Assembly: GCA_025055835.1 (NCBI GenBank)
Contig: JANWWR010000075.1
Coordinates: 1-44,308, forward strand
Length of the DNA: 44,308 nt
Source: Gemmatales bacterium
GTDB taxonomy: Bacteria > Planctomycetota > Planctomycetia > Gemmatales > HRBIN36
Reading direction: 5' to 3'
The notes under the pieces were generated by a model. It saw only the letters and a list, made by a program, of their open reading frames with translations, was not told the DNA's origin and did no database searches. A program made the position numbers and the translations under genes. Shown piece by piece: positions 8,767 to 16,319 of this stretch. Within the stretch, counting starts at the first letter, position 1. Each line of letters begins with the position of its first letter.

Positions 8767-10334
8767 CCCGCCTGCCTGATCCGCGGGACACCATCGCAGC
8801 GATTTCCTCCGCTCCCGGGCGGGCTATGCGCGCCATCATTCGGCTGACGGGACCGGACAGCTTCCGCATTCTCGGTCACGTCTGCCCGTCGTGGCGAAAG
8901 GACCAAGCCAGGCAACCTGAGCGTGTCACGGTGGTGACAACGCAGGCCGTGATCGGCGGCGTGCTTTCTCGTGTGGCGAGCCAAGGACGTGAGTCCTCGG
9001 ATGTTTTCAGCGACCGGCCTGCTTACGCAGGCCGCTCGCCGGTTTCAGAGGCAGGCCGCTCGCCGTTTCCCAAGGAAAACCGTTCGCTGGTTTCAGAGGC
9101 GGAGCCTTCGCCGGTTCTTGATGCAAACTTTTCGCCGGTTTTAGAGGCAGGCCGCTCGCCGAATGGAGAACGGAACCAATTGCTTCTCCCCGTGACGCTC
9201 CTCATCTGGCCTGCACCCCGAACATACACCGGGCAGGATCTGGCGGAGTTCCACACCTTCGGCAGCCCGCCGTTGACTGAAGCCCTGCTGTCAGCGATTC
9301 TCGACGCCGGCGCCCGCCTCGCTCAACCCGGCGAGTTCACGTTGCGTGCCTTCCTGGCCGGGAAATTGGACCTCTCCCAGACCGAGGCCCTTCTCGACCT
9401 CCTCCACGCCAACGATTTCGGCCGCATGCAACTGGCACTGACACGCCTCGCCGGTGGCATCGGCAAACCGTTGCAGGCGATCCGCGGCCAGCTTCTTGAT
9501 CTGCTCGCCGAGATCGAGGCCGAACTGGATTTCTCCGAGGAAGACCTGACGTTTTTGCCTCCGTATCTCGCGGCGCAACGGCTTCGCCAGGCTGAAGAAC
9601 AATTGGCGGAAGTCGAAAAGCGACTCACCGAACGGAACACCGGGGCCGGAGCTTTCCGGGTCGTGCTGGCCGGGCCTCCCAACGCCGGCAAAAGCAGTTT
9701 GTTCAACGCCCTGATCGGCGAATCCGCAGCGCTGGTCAGTCCCACGCCGGGAACAACCCGCGATTGGCTGGAGCGGACCGTGACCTGGAATGGCGTCGAG
9801 ATCGCTCTGGTGGACGCGGCCGGGACCGGCGGACAGCCCGTGGATCCACTGGATCGGCTGGCTCGCGAAGCGACCAGCACCGTGCTTGAAGAGGCCGACC
9901 TGGTTCTTCTGTGTCACCCCGCGGACACTTCTGAGGGGACAGAAACCAACACGCCACTCTCCGAATTGCCCGCAGACCGAACCCTGCCTGTCATGACCAA
10001 GTGCGACCTGACCAATCCGCGGCAAGACCAACGCCCCCTCGCATTGCCTACCAGTGTGGTCACCGGGGCAGGCCTCGATGCCTTGCGGGACGAAATAGTG
10101 CGTCAGGCGATCCGGCGGCGTGGCGGCTTCGTCTCAGCGTCTCGATGCCGTCCGCCGATCCGTTCCGCACGGGATCACCTGGTCGCGGCGGCGGAACGGA
10201 TCGAACATCGACAACCTGAATTGGCTGCGATGGAGCTGCGCTCGGCCCTCGAGGCTCTTGGCGAGATCGTCGGCGAAGTCTGCACCGAGGAACTTCTGGA
10301 TCGAATCTTCAGCCAGTTCTGCATTGGCAAATGA
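8763..10334 (+). CDS. mnmE: tRNA modification GTPase MnmE with a repeat-derived insertion
   Basis: 523 residues. The N-terminal domain opens DTIAAISSAPGRAMRAIIRL, and YTGQDLAEFHTFG is the folate/formyl-binding region. The G domain has G1 GPPNAGKSS, G2 TPGTTRDWLE, G3 DAAG (usually DTAG) and G4 TKCD (usually NKxD). The C-terminus is FCIGK, the CxGK motif needed for wobble-uridine modification with MnmG. Between GGVLSR (residue 70) and NQLLLPVTLLIWPAP (138) lies about 68 residues of Ser/Pro/Glu-rich sequence built from eight-residue repeats (SPVSEAGR-like). Ordinary MnmE has only a short loop there. The reading frame is intact and the catalytic motifs remain, so the protein is probably active. 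It overlaps the upstream VWA gene by four bases. Confidence 0.95.
   Translation: MTRLPDPRDTIAAISSAPGRAMRAIIRLTGPDSFRILGHVCPSWRKDQARQPERVTVVTTQAVIGGVLSRVASQGRESSDVFSDRPAYAGRSPVSEAGRSPFPKENRSLVSEAEPSPVLDANFSPVLEAGRSPNGERNQLLLPVTLLIWPAPRTYTGQDLAEFHTFGSPPLTEALLSAILDAGARLAQPGEFTLRAFLAGKLDLSQTEALLDLLHANDFGRMQLALTRLAGGIGKPLQAIRGQLLDLLAEIEAELDFSEEDLTFLPPYLAAQRLRQAEEQLAEVEKRLTERNTGAGAFRVVLAGPPNAGKSSLFNALIGESAALVSPTPGTTRDWLERTVTWNGVEIALVDAAGTGGQPVDPLDRLAREATSTVLEEADLVLLCHPADTSEGTETNTPLSELPADRTLPVMTKCDLTNPRQDQRPLALPTSVVTGAGLDALRDEIVRQAIRRRGGFVSASRCRPPIRSARDHLVAAAERIEHRQPELAAMELRSALEALGEIVGEVCTEELLDRIFSQFCIGK
8978..9155. repeat. Palindromic elements and five 24-nt tandem repeats inside mnmE
   Basis: Two 25-nt palindromic elements of the family described in the findings: 8978-9002 (forward, core ACGTGAGT) and 9013-9037 (reverse, core CTTACG with arms GGCCTG and CAGGCC). 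They are followed by five tandem 24-nt units at 9036, 9060, 9084, 9108 and 9132, the first and last most alike. Each unit encodes eight residues (SPVSEAGR, SPFPKENR, SLVSEAEP, SPVLDANF, SPVLEAGR). Read on the minus strand, the unit starts with a half element (GAGCGGCCTGC). Confidence 0.9.
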
Positions 10335-10359
10335 TTACGGAAGGTGACCGAAGCTGCGG

Positions 10360-12558
10360 CTAGGTGATGCGGACGACGACGACGGTGCAGTTGTCAGTGC
10401 CGCCTTGCAGATTGGCGAGATTGACCAGACGACGACAACACATCTCGGCGGAATCAGCACGCTGAATCATCTCCGCCAGCACTTCGCCATCCACGTGGTT
10501 GGTCAAGCCATCCGAGCAGACGACGAGCCAATCACCAGGCCGCAATTCGGCGATGTAGATTTGCGGTTCCACGTCGGGCTGCCCGCCGATGGCCTGCTGA
10601 AGTTCGTTCTTCCGGGGATGATTCTCGGCTTCTTCCGGCGTCAATTGCCCGAGTTCCACGAGGCGGTTGACAAGGGTTTGGTCGCGGGTCAGTTGCGTGA
10701 GTTTGCCTCGTCCGTAGTGGTACACCCGGCTATCGCCGACGTGAGCACCGACGGCCCTGCGGCCATCGAGATAGACAACCTCAGCGGTGCAGCCCATGCC
10801 CCGCTTGCCACTGCCCGGTTTCCGGCTGAGCGTGTAGATTTGCTGGTTTGCATCCCGCAAGGCCCGGACGAACAGATTGCGGCAGGCCTGGATGTCGAAG
10901 CCATCGCGGGAGGCTGAGGCGTCGCCGGTCAGGGCGGCGAACAGCGGGTCGTGGACGATGTGGCGGCGAACGATTTCCAGCGTCATGGCGCTGGCCACTT
11001 CGCCGGCCTCGTATCCACCCATGCCGTCAGCCAGCAGCACCACGAGACGGTCGGCCAGATCGTCCTGTTGCGAAGCCGAAGTGTGCAAGAGAGCATAGGC
11101 GTCCTCGTTGTTGGTGCGGACCATGCCGGTCGTGGTCCACGCGGCCACTTCCATCCGGCCATAGTTCTCGACCCTCCCCAGCGTTCGGAGCGCCTGGATC
11201 AACTCTTGGAAGCCGGTCGGATCGGTGCGGGCTGCTTCCTCCGTGGGAAACCGCTGATGCAGCTCCCGGGTGCAAGTCTTCATGATGATCCGAGCCAGGC
11301 CGGGGTGGGCGTCCGGAAACCGCATCACGAAGGGTTTGGGAACTCCTTGACGCTCGAAGTCCATTTCGGTCAGTTCGCGCCCCAGGTGCAGAGCGTAGAT
11401 CATCGCCCCGAAGCCGTACAAGTCGCTGCGGGCGTCGGCATGGGCCGGATCGAAGATCAATTCCGGTGCGGTGTACAACGTCGCTTGGATCGGGGCATCC
11501 GTCGGGACGGGAAGCGGAAGCAGGTCGCTGAGGTCGAACAAGATCGCTCGTCCGTCCTCGGTGACCCGAACGATGTCGGGGCGAAGTCCTTCGATCACGG
11601 CTCCCGCTTCGTGCAGGGCCGACAGGGCCTCGGCAATCTGAGCCAGCCAGTCGTAGCGTTCGCTGGCCTCCCGAGCCGGATCGTCCCAGGCGTCCCAGAG
11701 AACCTGTCCGGCGGGAACCTCTTCCACGAGAAAACGTCGGCCCTCGTGCTGAAACTCTTCGACGACCTGGGGCAGCGAGGGATGCCGGGCCTTCTCGAGG
11801 ATGCGCCGTTCCCAATCCAGCGACGGCCAGGCAGTCGGCGAGCCGGGCGCGTCCAGATCAATGCCCGTGGCATCGGGATCGTGCGGGGCGGTCTCGCCAA
11901 GCAGAATGTGATCTTCGTGGCCCTTCGATTGCGGGTTGGCAGAAACCGGGCAAGGCTCTCCTTCCACCAGGATCACGCAGCGCGGTGACATGTCTCCGAC
12001 GGTCTTCGCCCACCAGCGGGCCAACGCACCTCGCCGACTGATAAATTCGCCCAAGGCGTATCGCCCACCCAAAACCGAGCCTTGCGCCGTCACAGCAGCG
12101 GCTCGGTCCGATTTGACTGGGACCGGCGCAGCATCCGTGAACATCCACCCGCAGTCTAAGCAGTATTTCAACTGATCGGCACGAGGCGCGCCGCAGACGG
12201 CGCAGGTTTGCGGAACGGCCACCGGCGCGTCCACGGCCGAAACAGGCTCAGCCACTTGAATGCCTTCCTCTTCAAGCAGAGCAGCTTCCAGGGGCGTGAC
12301 GTTTTCTGGAACATTCTCTGAGGGACTGGGCGTTTCTGCTTCGGGCAGCCAACCCTCACTGAGCGTCGCCCGATCCTCGGCCGGGCAATCGGAAGGGGTG
12401 GAGCTGGTCGAGGGTGGATCACTGGCGGGTTTAACAGGCTCGACGTCGAACGTCGGCAACACGTCGCTTTCAGAAGGCTCGGCAGGGCGACGCAGGCCAA
12501 ACAGTCGGCCCCAGAGTCCTTGCGGTTTACGACCGGGTTCTGAAGGATTGGTGGGCAT
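10360..12558 (-). CDS. Zinc-ribbon / pseudokinase / PP2C phosphatase fusion
   Basis: 732 residues. Residues 1-115 are Pro/Glu/Ser-rich and disordered. A zinc ribbon follows (C119-x2-C122, C133-x2-C136). Residues about 160-460 have a protein-kinase fold signature (YTAPELIF for APE, ARSDLYGFG for subdomain IX) but lack catalytic motifs. There is no glycine loop and no VAIK Lys (CVILVEGE instead), HRDLKPEN has become IEGLRPDI, and DFG has become DLSD. Residues about 465-732 are a PPM/PP2C phosphatase with RTNNEDAY, ADGMGG, HVGDSRVYHY, SDGLTNHV and GGTDNC, all metal-binding acids being present. The kinase part is probably a regulatory or docking pseudokinase. It is the last gene of the FHA-kinase-phosphatase operon, ten bases after the kinase, and converges on mnmE. 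Confidence 0.9.
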   Translation of the reverse strand: MPTNPSEPGRKPQGLWGRLFGLRRPAEPSESDVLPTFDVEPVKPASDPPSTSSTPSDCPAEDRATLSEGWLPEAETPSPSENVPENVTPLEAALLEEEGIQVAEPVSAVDAPVAVPQTCAVCGAPRADQLKYCLDCGWMFTDAAPVPVKSDRAAAVTAQGSVLGGRYALGEFISRRGALARWWAKTVGDMSPRCVILVEGEPCPVSANPQSKGHEDHILLGETAPHDPDATGIDLDAPGSPTAWPSLDWERRILEKARHPSLPQVVEEFQHEGRRFLVEEVPAGQVLWDAWDDPAREASERYDWLAQIAEALSALHEAGAVIEGLRPDIVRVTEDGRAILFDLSDLLPLPVPTDAPIQATLYTAPELIFDPAHADARSDLYGFGAMIYALHLGRELTEMDFERQGVPKPFVMRFPDAHPGLARIIMKTCTRELHQRFPTEEAARTDPTGFQELIQALRTLGRVENYGRMEVAAWTTTGMVRTNNEDAYALLHTSASQQDDLADRLVVLLADGMGGYEAGEVASAMTLEIVRRHIVHDPLFAALTGDASASRDGFDIQACRNLFVRALRDANQQIYTLSRKPGSGKRGMGCTAEVVYLDGRRAVGAHVGDSRVYHYGRGKLTQLTRDQTLVNRLVELGQLTPEEAENHPRKNELQQAIGGQPDVEPQIYIAELRPGDWLVVCSDGLTNHVDGEVLAEMIQRADSAEMCCRRLVNLANLQGGTDNCTVVVVRIT

Positions 12559-12568
12559 GGCGATCCCT

Positions 12569-14155
12569 TCATCCCAGACGATGGGAGCAATAGATGCAAA
12601 AACGGCTCCCCAGCGGATTACACTTGCCGCATTGCTGGCAAGGCGGTCCCGCTTGTGTCAGGGGAGCCGCACAGCGTCCGCAGTACGGTTCGCGGACCCG
12701 ATTCACGAATTGGCACTTCGGACAGGGAACCTGTGTGGTTAACCGGCGTTGTTCCAGATCGCGGCGGATCTCCGCCGCTGAATAGTAACGGTCGTTGACG
12801 CTCTCCGAGAGGTTGATCCGCAACAATTCAAAGAGCCAACGGTGTTCCGGAGGTATGGCCCCGTTTGGGTCCTTGAGTTTGGCTTCCACTTCTCGAGCAG
12901 CGTAAAAGCCGTCAGGGGCCTTGCCCGTGATCAGATGGTACATCGTGGCCGCCAGCGCGAAGAGGTCAGAGCGGGCCTCGGGCTTCCCGACGATCTGCTC
13001 CGGCGGAGCGTAGCCCTCCGTGTACACCCGGGTCAGTCCCGGGTTCCGTCCCTTGAAGGTTTGGCTGACATCCCGCGCCGTGCCGAAGTCGATGAGCTTA
13101 ATGCTGCGGCCATCGCCCAGAAGCATGATGTTGTCCGGCTTAAGATCGCGGTGAATGATGGGCGGGTTGCGGGAGTGCATAACTTCCAGCACGCGGCAAA
13201 TCTTGACGCCCCATTCGATCACCAGGTCAACGGGGAAAGGTTGATTGTTCCTGCTTTCGAGAATCTTCTGAAGCGTCTCGCCGGGGATGAACTCCATGAT
13301 CAGGTGGGCACTTTGTCCCTGCTCAACGAAGTCGTAGATCCTCGGGACGATTTCCAGTCCGGCGAGTTCCCGCAGGATTTCCGCCTCCCGGCGGAAGAAA
13401 GTGAGACGAATTTGGAACTCCGCCGGGTCGGGGCTGATCATGTCCTTGATCGCCACGGGCTGGTTCGTCTGAATGTCCTTGCCGCGATAAACCCGCCCGA
13501 AGCCGCCCTCGGCGAGCAGGGATTCGATCTGGAAGCGGCCCTGGAGCATGGTCCCGGCCGCCGTCGGCAACAGCGTGTTGCAGCGTTGACAGTAACGCTC
13601 CGTGGGTGAATTGGCGACGCCGCAGGCTGGGTTGATGCACAAGACCGGCTGCTGTCCCGCCTCAGCGGAGACGTCGCCCTGGGTCCATCCGCAATCAAGG
13701 CAATGCACGGCACTGGCCGGCAATTGGGTACCGCAGGAAGGGCAACGGAAGAACTCCGATGCAGCCTTGGGACCTGTCGGTACCGGAGGGGTGCGAGGAG
13801 TCGGCGGGCCTTTGGGCGGTGCGCTCGGTTTCGGGGCGGAATCCGACCGGCCCGGTTTTGCAGGAGAAGCTGCCGTAGTTCCGCTTCGGTTTTCAGACCG
13901 GGTCGGCCCGGGCTGAGCGTTGGTCGGAGGCGGTGAAGGAAGCGGACGGCTGGGAGGAGGCGGGGATGGATTGCGGGGCGGAATCGGAGGCGGCACGACT
14001 CCTGGTTTGCTGCCGGGCGCATTACTGCCTGCGGTCGGGGCCATTTGCGCCAGAAAGACGGCCTTGCAGCTGGGACATCGGACCTGTTTGCCCGCGTACT
14101 GCTCGTCAACCTGGGACGGTCGGTGACAATGTGGGCACTTGGTAACCAGGGGCAT
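12569..14155 (-). CDS. Zinc-ribbon Ser/Thr protein kinase (active-type)
   Basis: 528 residues starting MPLVTKCPHC, an MJ0042-type zinc ribbon (C7, C10, C27, C30). A Pro-rich linker (about 40-130) and two more zinc ribbons (about 138-155 and 173-192) follow. The Hanks-type kinase domain spans about 207-470 with glycine loop AEGGFGRVYRG, VAIK Lys237, HRDLKPDN at 335-342, DFG at 356-358 and APPE at 383-386. The C-terminus has further paired Cys motifs (CPKC, CGRC, CQQC, CIYC). All catalytic residues are present. There is no membrane segment, so it is a soluble kinase, unlike PASTA kinases. The start at 14155 is chosen because it gives the zinc-ribbon N-terminus and lies eight bases after the FHA gene stop; an upstream in-frame start at 14224 would overlap that gene. 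Confidence 0.93.
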   Translation of the reverse strand: MPLVTKCPHCHRPSQVDEQYAGKQVRCPSCKAVFLAQMAPTAGSNAPGSKPGVVPPPIPPRNPSPPPPSRPLPSPPPTNAQPGPTRSENRSGTTAASPAKPGRSDSAPKPSAPPKGPPTPRTPPVPTGPKAASEFFRCPSCGTQLPASAVHCLDCGWTQGDVSAEAGQQPVLCINPACGVANSPTERYCQRCNTLLPTAAGTMLQGRFQIESLLAEGGFGRVYRGKDIQTNQPVAIKDMISPDPAEFQIRLTFFRREAEILRELAGLEIVPRIYDFVEQGQSAHLIMEFIPGETLQKILESRNNQPFPVDLVIEWGVKICRVLEVMHSRNPPIIHRDLKPDNIMLLGDGRSIKLIDFGTARDVSQTFKGRNPGLTRVYTEGYAPPEQIVGKPEARSDLFALAATMYHLITGKAPDGFYAAREVEAKLKDPNGAIPPEHRWLFELLRINLSESVNDRYYSAAEIRRDLEQRRLTTQVPCPKCQFVNRVREPYCGRCAAPLTQAGPPCQQCGKCNPLGSRFCIYCSHRLG

Positions 14156-14163
14156 GCTTGGCC

Positions 14164-15096
14164 TCAGTTCTGGGGAACAGCGGAAGAAGCAGGCTTGCGC
14201 CGTTCTTCGAAAAGCAGCTCGCAATCGCCGACGCGAATCCGATCTCCGGCTCGCAGAAGGGTCGGGCCGTCAATACGCTGGCCATTTAAATACGTCCCTT
14301 CCGCAGTCTGCTCGTCCACCAGCAAATAATCGTTTCCGGAATGAATGATTCGGGCGTGAATCTTTTCAACGCCCGCCGCTCCATATAAGCCGATGTCGCA
14401 TCCTTCGCTTCGTCCAATAATCGTCTCCGGCTTAGTCAAAATCAACTCCCTGCCAGGCCGAAATCCCTTCTCCACGCGGACCCAGGCTTCCTTCAGGATC
14501 ACTTGGGCCAGCGCGATCAGCCATCCGATACATGCCCCCAGAGCCACGAAGCCGACGGCGCTTGAAGACAGCATCTCATCCGAGGGCCGCCCCGTGATGG
14601 CCGACAAGGCCCAGCGAATCCCCAGAAAACACAGACTGCCCAGCAGCCCACCCAGCGTGCCCCCCAGCGCGCCGTGCATCGTCTTCTTCATCGCGCCCCG
14701 CGCGCTTTCCTGGCGGAGCCGACGCATGAGGAGGTCGTATCCGCCCACGGCCACGCCGATGAGCAACCCCGTCACCGTCCAGCCGAGGATGATGAAAATC
14801 GTCGCATAGGACAGGGAATATAGGGCCTGTCCTAAAAACCCTCCGAGCAGTCCTCCCAGCCCGCCAATGACCACCGACACCGCCGCTTTCGCCAACAACC
14901 CGCCTGAAGTCATGCCGTTCCATAGTCCGTCCACGACGCTGAGGGCCAAAGATAGAACGATGCCAAGCGTCATCGCCTGGAACATCGCACTCAGCAACGC
15001 TGACTCGGGGGCGAACCCCTTGGCCAGGATCCACCCCACGAATGCTGCCCAGGCCCCGCACAGGCCGCAGTAGTACACGAACAAACGGAACGACAT
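14164..15096 (-). CDS. Multipass membrane protein with C-terminal FHA domain
   Basis: 310 residues from MSFRLFVYYC. Five or six hydrophobic segments fill about residues 3-215 and are Gly-rich (VVIGGLGGLLGGFLGQAL and GGTLGGLLGSLCFLG, glycine-zipper-like). A forkhead-associated domain follows at about 225-300, with TIIGRSEGCDIGL, the KIHARI core (Arg/Ser/His phosphothreonine pocket region) and GTYLNGQRI. FHA domains bind phosphothreonine, so it probably recruits targets of, or the autophosphorylated form of, the kinase encoded next. It is first in the leftward operon. An in-frame start at 15294 exists, but the added sequence is unlike a protein N-terminus and would overlap the divergent STAS promoter region. 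Confidence 0.9.
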   Translation of the reverse strand: MSFRLFVYYCGLCGAWAAFVGWILAKGFAPESALLSAMFQAMTLGIVLSLALSVVDGLWNGMTSGGLLAKAAVSVVIGGLGGLLGGFLGQALYSLSYATIFIILGWTVTGLLIGVAVGGYDLLMRRLRQESARGAMKKTMHGALGGTLGGLLGSLCFLGIRWALSAITGRPSDEMLSSSAVGFVALGACIGWLIALAQVILKEAWVRVEKGFRPGRELILTKPETIIGRSEGCDIGLYGAAGVEKIHARIIHSGNDYLLVDEQTAEGTYLNGQRIDGPTLLRAGDRIRVGDCELLFEERRKPASSAVPQN

Positions 15097-15157
15097 AACC
15101 TGAATTGTACAGCCCGCCCGAGTCGTTCGCTGCCGGGCGGCGCCGATGAGAAAATCC

Positions 15158-15185
15158 TTGACACCACCGCAAGGCAATCTAGGAT
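15158..15185 (+). promoter_or_regulatory. Probable housekeeping-sigma promoter of the STAS gene
   Basis: TTGACA at 15158-15163, a 16-base spacer, then TAGGAT at 15180-15185. The -35 is a consensus match and the -10 matches four of six positions. It lies about 100 bases upstream of the STAS start, in the 196-bp divergent gap shared with the FHA operon. Confidence 0.5.
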
Positions 15186-15292
15186 GAGACGTTAGGTCAG
15201 CATACCGAGGAGTATCCGCACCCTCACACAGACAGAGCCTGACAGCCCGTTCCAGCCCGGTCGCTGTGCTTAATGGGCCAAGGAGTGTGTTC

Positions 15293-15655
15293 ATGTCGTC
15301 TCAACCGCGTCGTCGGCAGTTGGAGATTCAGGAAATCGGAGATGTCACGGTTGTCGCGTTCACGGATCGCAAGATCCTCGACGAGCAGAATATTCAGAGC
15401 ATCGGCGAGCAACTCTACAGCCTGGTGGACGATGCCGGACGCCGTAAGTTGGTGCTCAACTTTGCCAAGGTCGAGTACCTCTCCAGCGCCGCCCTGGGCA
15501 AGCTGATCACCCTGAACAAGAAGCTCCAGGCGGTCAAGGGCCGTCTCGCCCTGTGCAACATCGCCCCGGACATCTTCGAGGTCTTTGAGATCACCGGCTT
15601 GAAGAAGGTCTTCAACATTTACAAGACGGAGCAGGATGCCCTTCAGTCGTTCTGA
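15293..15655 (+). CDS. STAS-domain anti-sigma factor antagonist
   Basis: 120 residues forming a single STAS domain: IGDVTVVAFTDRKILDE, a beta strand KLVLNFAKVEYLSSAALG, and a C-terminal amphipathic helix. The EYLSSAALG motif aligns with the DSSGLG phosphorylation site of SpoIIAA/RsbV, making Ser64 (or Ser65) the likely phosphosite, with Leu in place of Asp before it. AAGGAG eight bases upstream of the ATG at 15293 supports this start. It probably switches partners with the RsbW-like kinase immediately downstream. It is divergent from the FHA/kinase/PP2C operon, whose phosphatase could act on it (inference). Confidence 0.92.
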   Translation: MSSQPRRRQLEIQEIGDVTVVAFTDRKILDEQNIQSIGEQLYSLVDDAGRRKLVLNFAKVEYLSSAALGKLITLNKKLQAVKGRLALCNIAPDIFEVFEITGLKKVFNIYKTEQDALQSF

Positions 15656-15734
15656 AGACCCTGTCGCCACTCGACTCGGCCGATTGTCGAGCGAGACTGG
15701 ACAGTTCATCAAGCCAAAAAGGAGCTTGGCTACA

Positions 15735-16187
15735 GTGAACGCTTCCGCCTCGTGGGACGGCATGGCGTGGCTGACCGGGGCGACGGCTGCGGAACGCATC
15801 ATCCCCAGCGTCATTGCCGAAGCTCACCGCGTGCAGCAGGAAATTCTTGAACTACTCAAGCAGAACTCCTTCAGCGACCGCGACATCTTCGCCGTCAAGC
15901 TGGCGGTCGAAGAGGCGGTGGTCAACGCCATCCGCCACGGCAATCAGTCCGACCCTGACAAGAAAGTCCGCATCGCCTACCAAGTCACTACGGACGCCTT
16001 CGCCATCCGCATCTGCGACGAAGGCTGCGGCTTCGATCCCGATGCCGTTCCCGATCCCACCCAGGAAGAAAACCTGGAAAAACCGTCGGGCCGCGGTTTG
16101 CTTCTTATGCGCTACTACATGAACGAAGTCCGCTTCCTCGACGGCGGAACCACCGTGCTGATGTTCAAGCGTCGCGGTTCCTCCTGA
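15735..16187 (+). CDS. RsbW-like anti-sigma factor / serine kinase (HATPase_c)
   Basis: 150 residues with a GHKL ATPase fold: N box EEAVVNAIRHGN, G1 box DEGCGFDP, G2 box GRGLLLMRYYMNEV, and a terminal beta strand GTTVLMFKRR. This is the size and order of RsbW/SpoIIAB-type kinases, which bind a sigma factor or other target and phosphorylate the STAS antagonist. I place the start at GTG 15735 because AAAAAGGAG ends ten bases upstream. The same frame is open from an ATG at 15636, which would overlap the STAS gene by 20 bases and add 33 residues. No sigma factor is adjacent, so the target is unknown. Confidence 0.88.
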   Translation: MNASASWDGMAWLTGATAAERIIPSVIAEAHRVQQEILELLKQNSFSDRDIFAVKLAVEEAVVNAIRHGNQSDPDKKVRIAYQVTTDAFAIRICDEGCGFDPDAVPDPTQEENLEKPSGRGLLLMRYYMNEVRFLDGGTTVLMFKRRGSS

Positions 16188-16319
16188 AAACCATTCGGTC
16201 CAATCCGGACGACGGCTGCTTCCCTCATCGGGCCGATTGTCGCCGCGCACTGCTCCGGTAGATTGTTGCACAGAAGGACGTTTTTCGATCCAAGGGCACG
16301 GCGGATCGTCGAGTCGGCC

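Noticed and set aside
8769..10334. mnmE as a pseudogene because of the insertion
   Set aside because: The frame is open through the insert, the G motifs and the terminal CIGK are intact, and the repeat periods are multiples of three.
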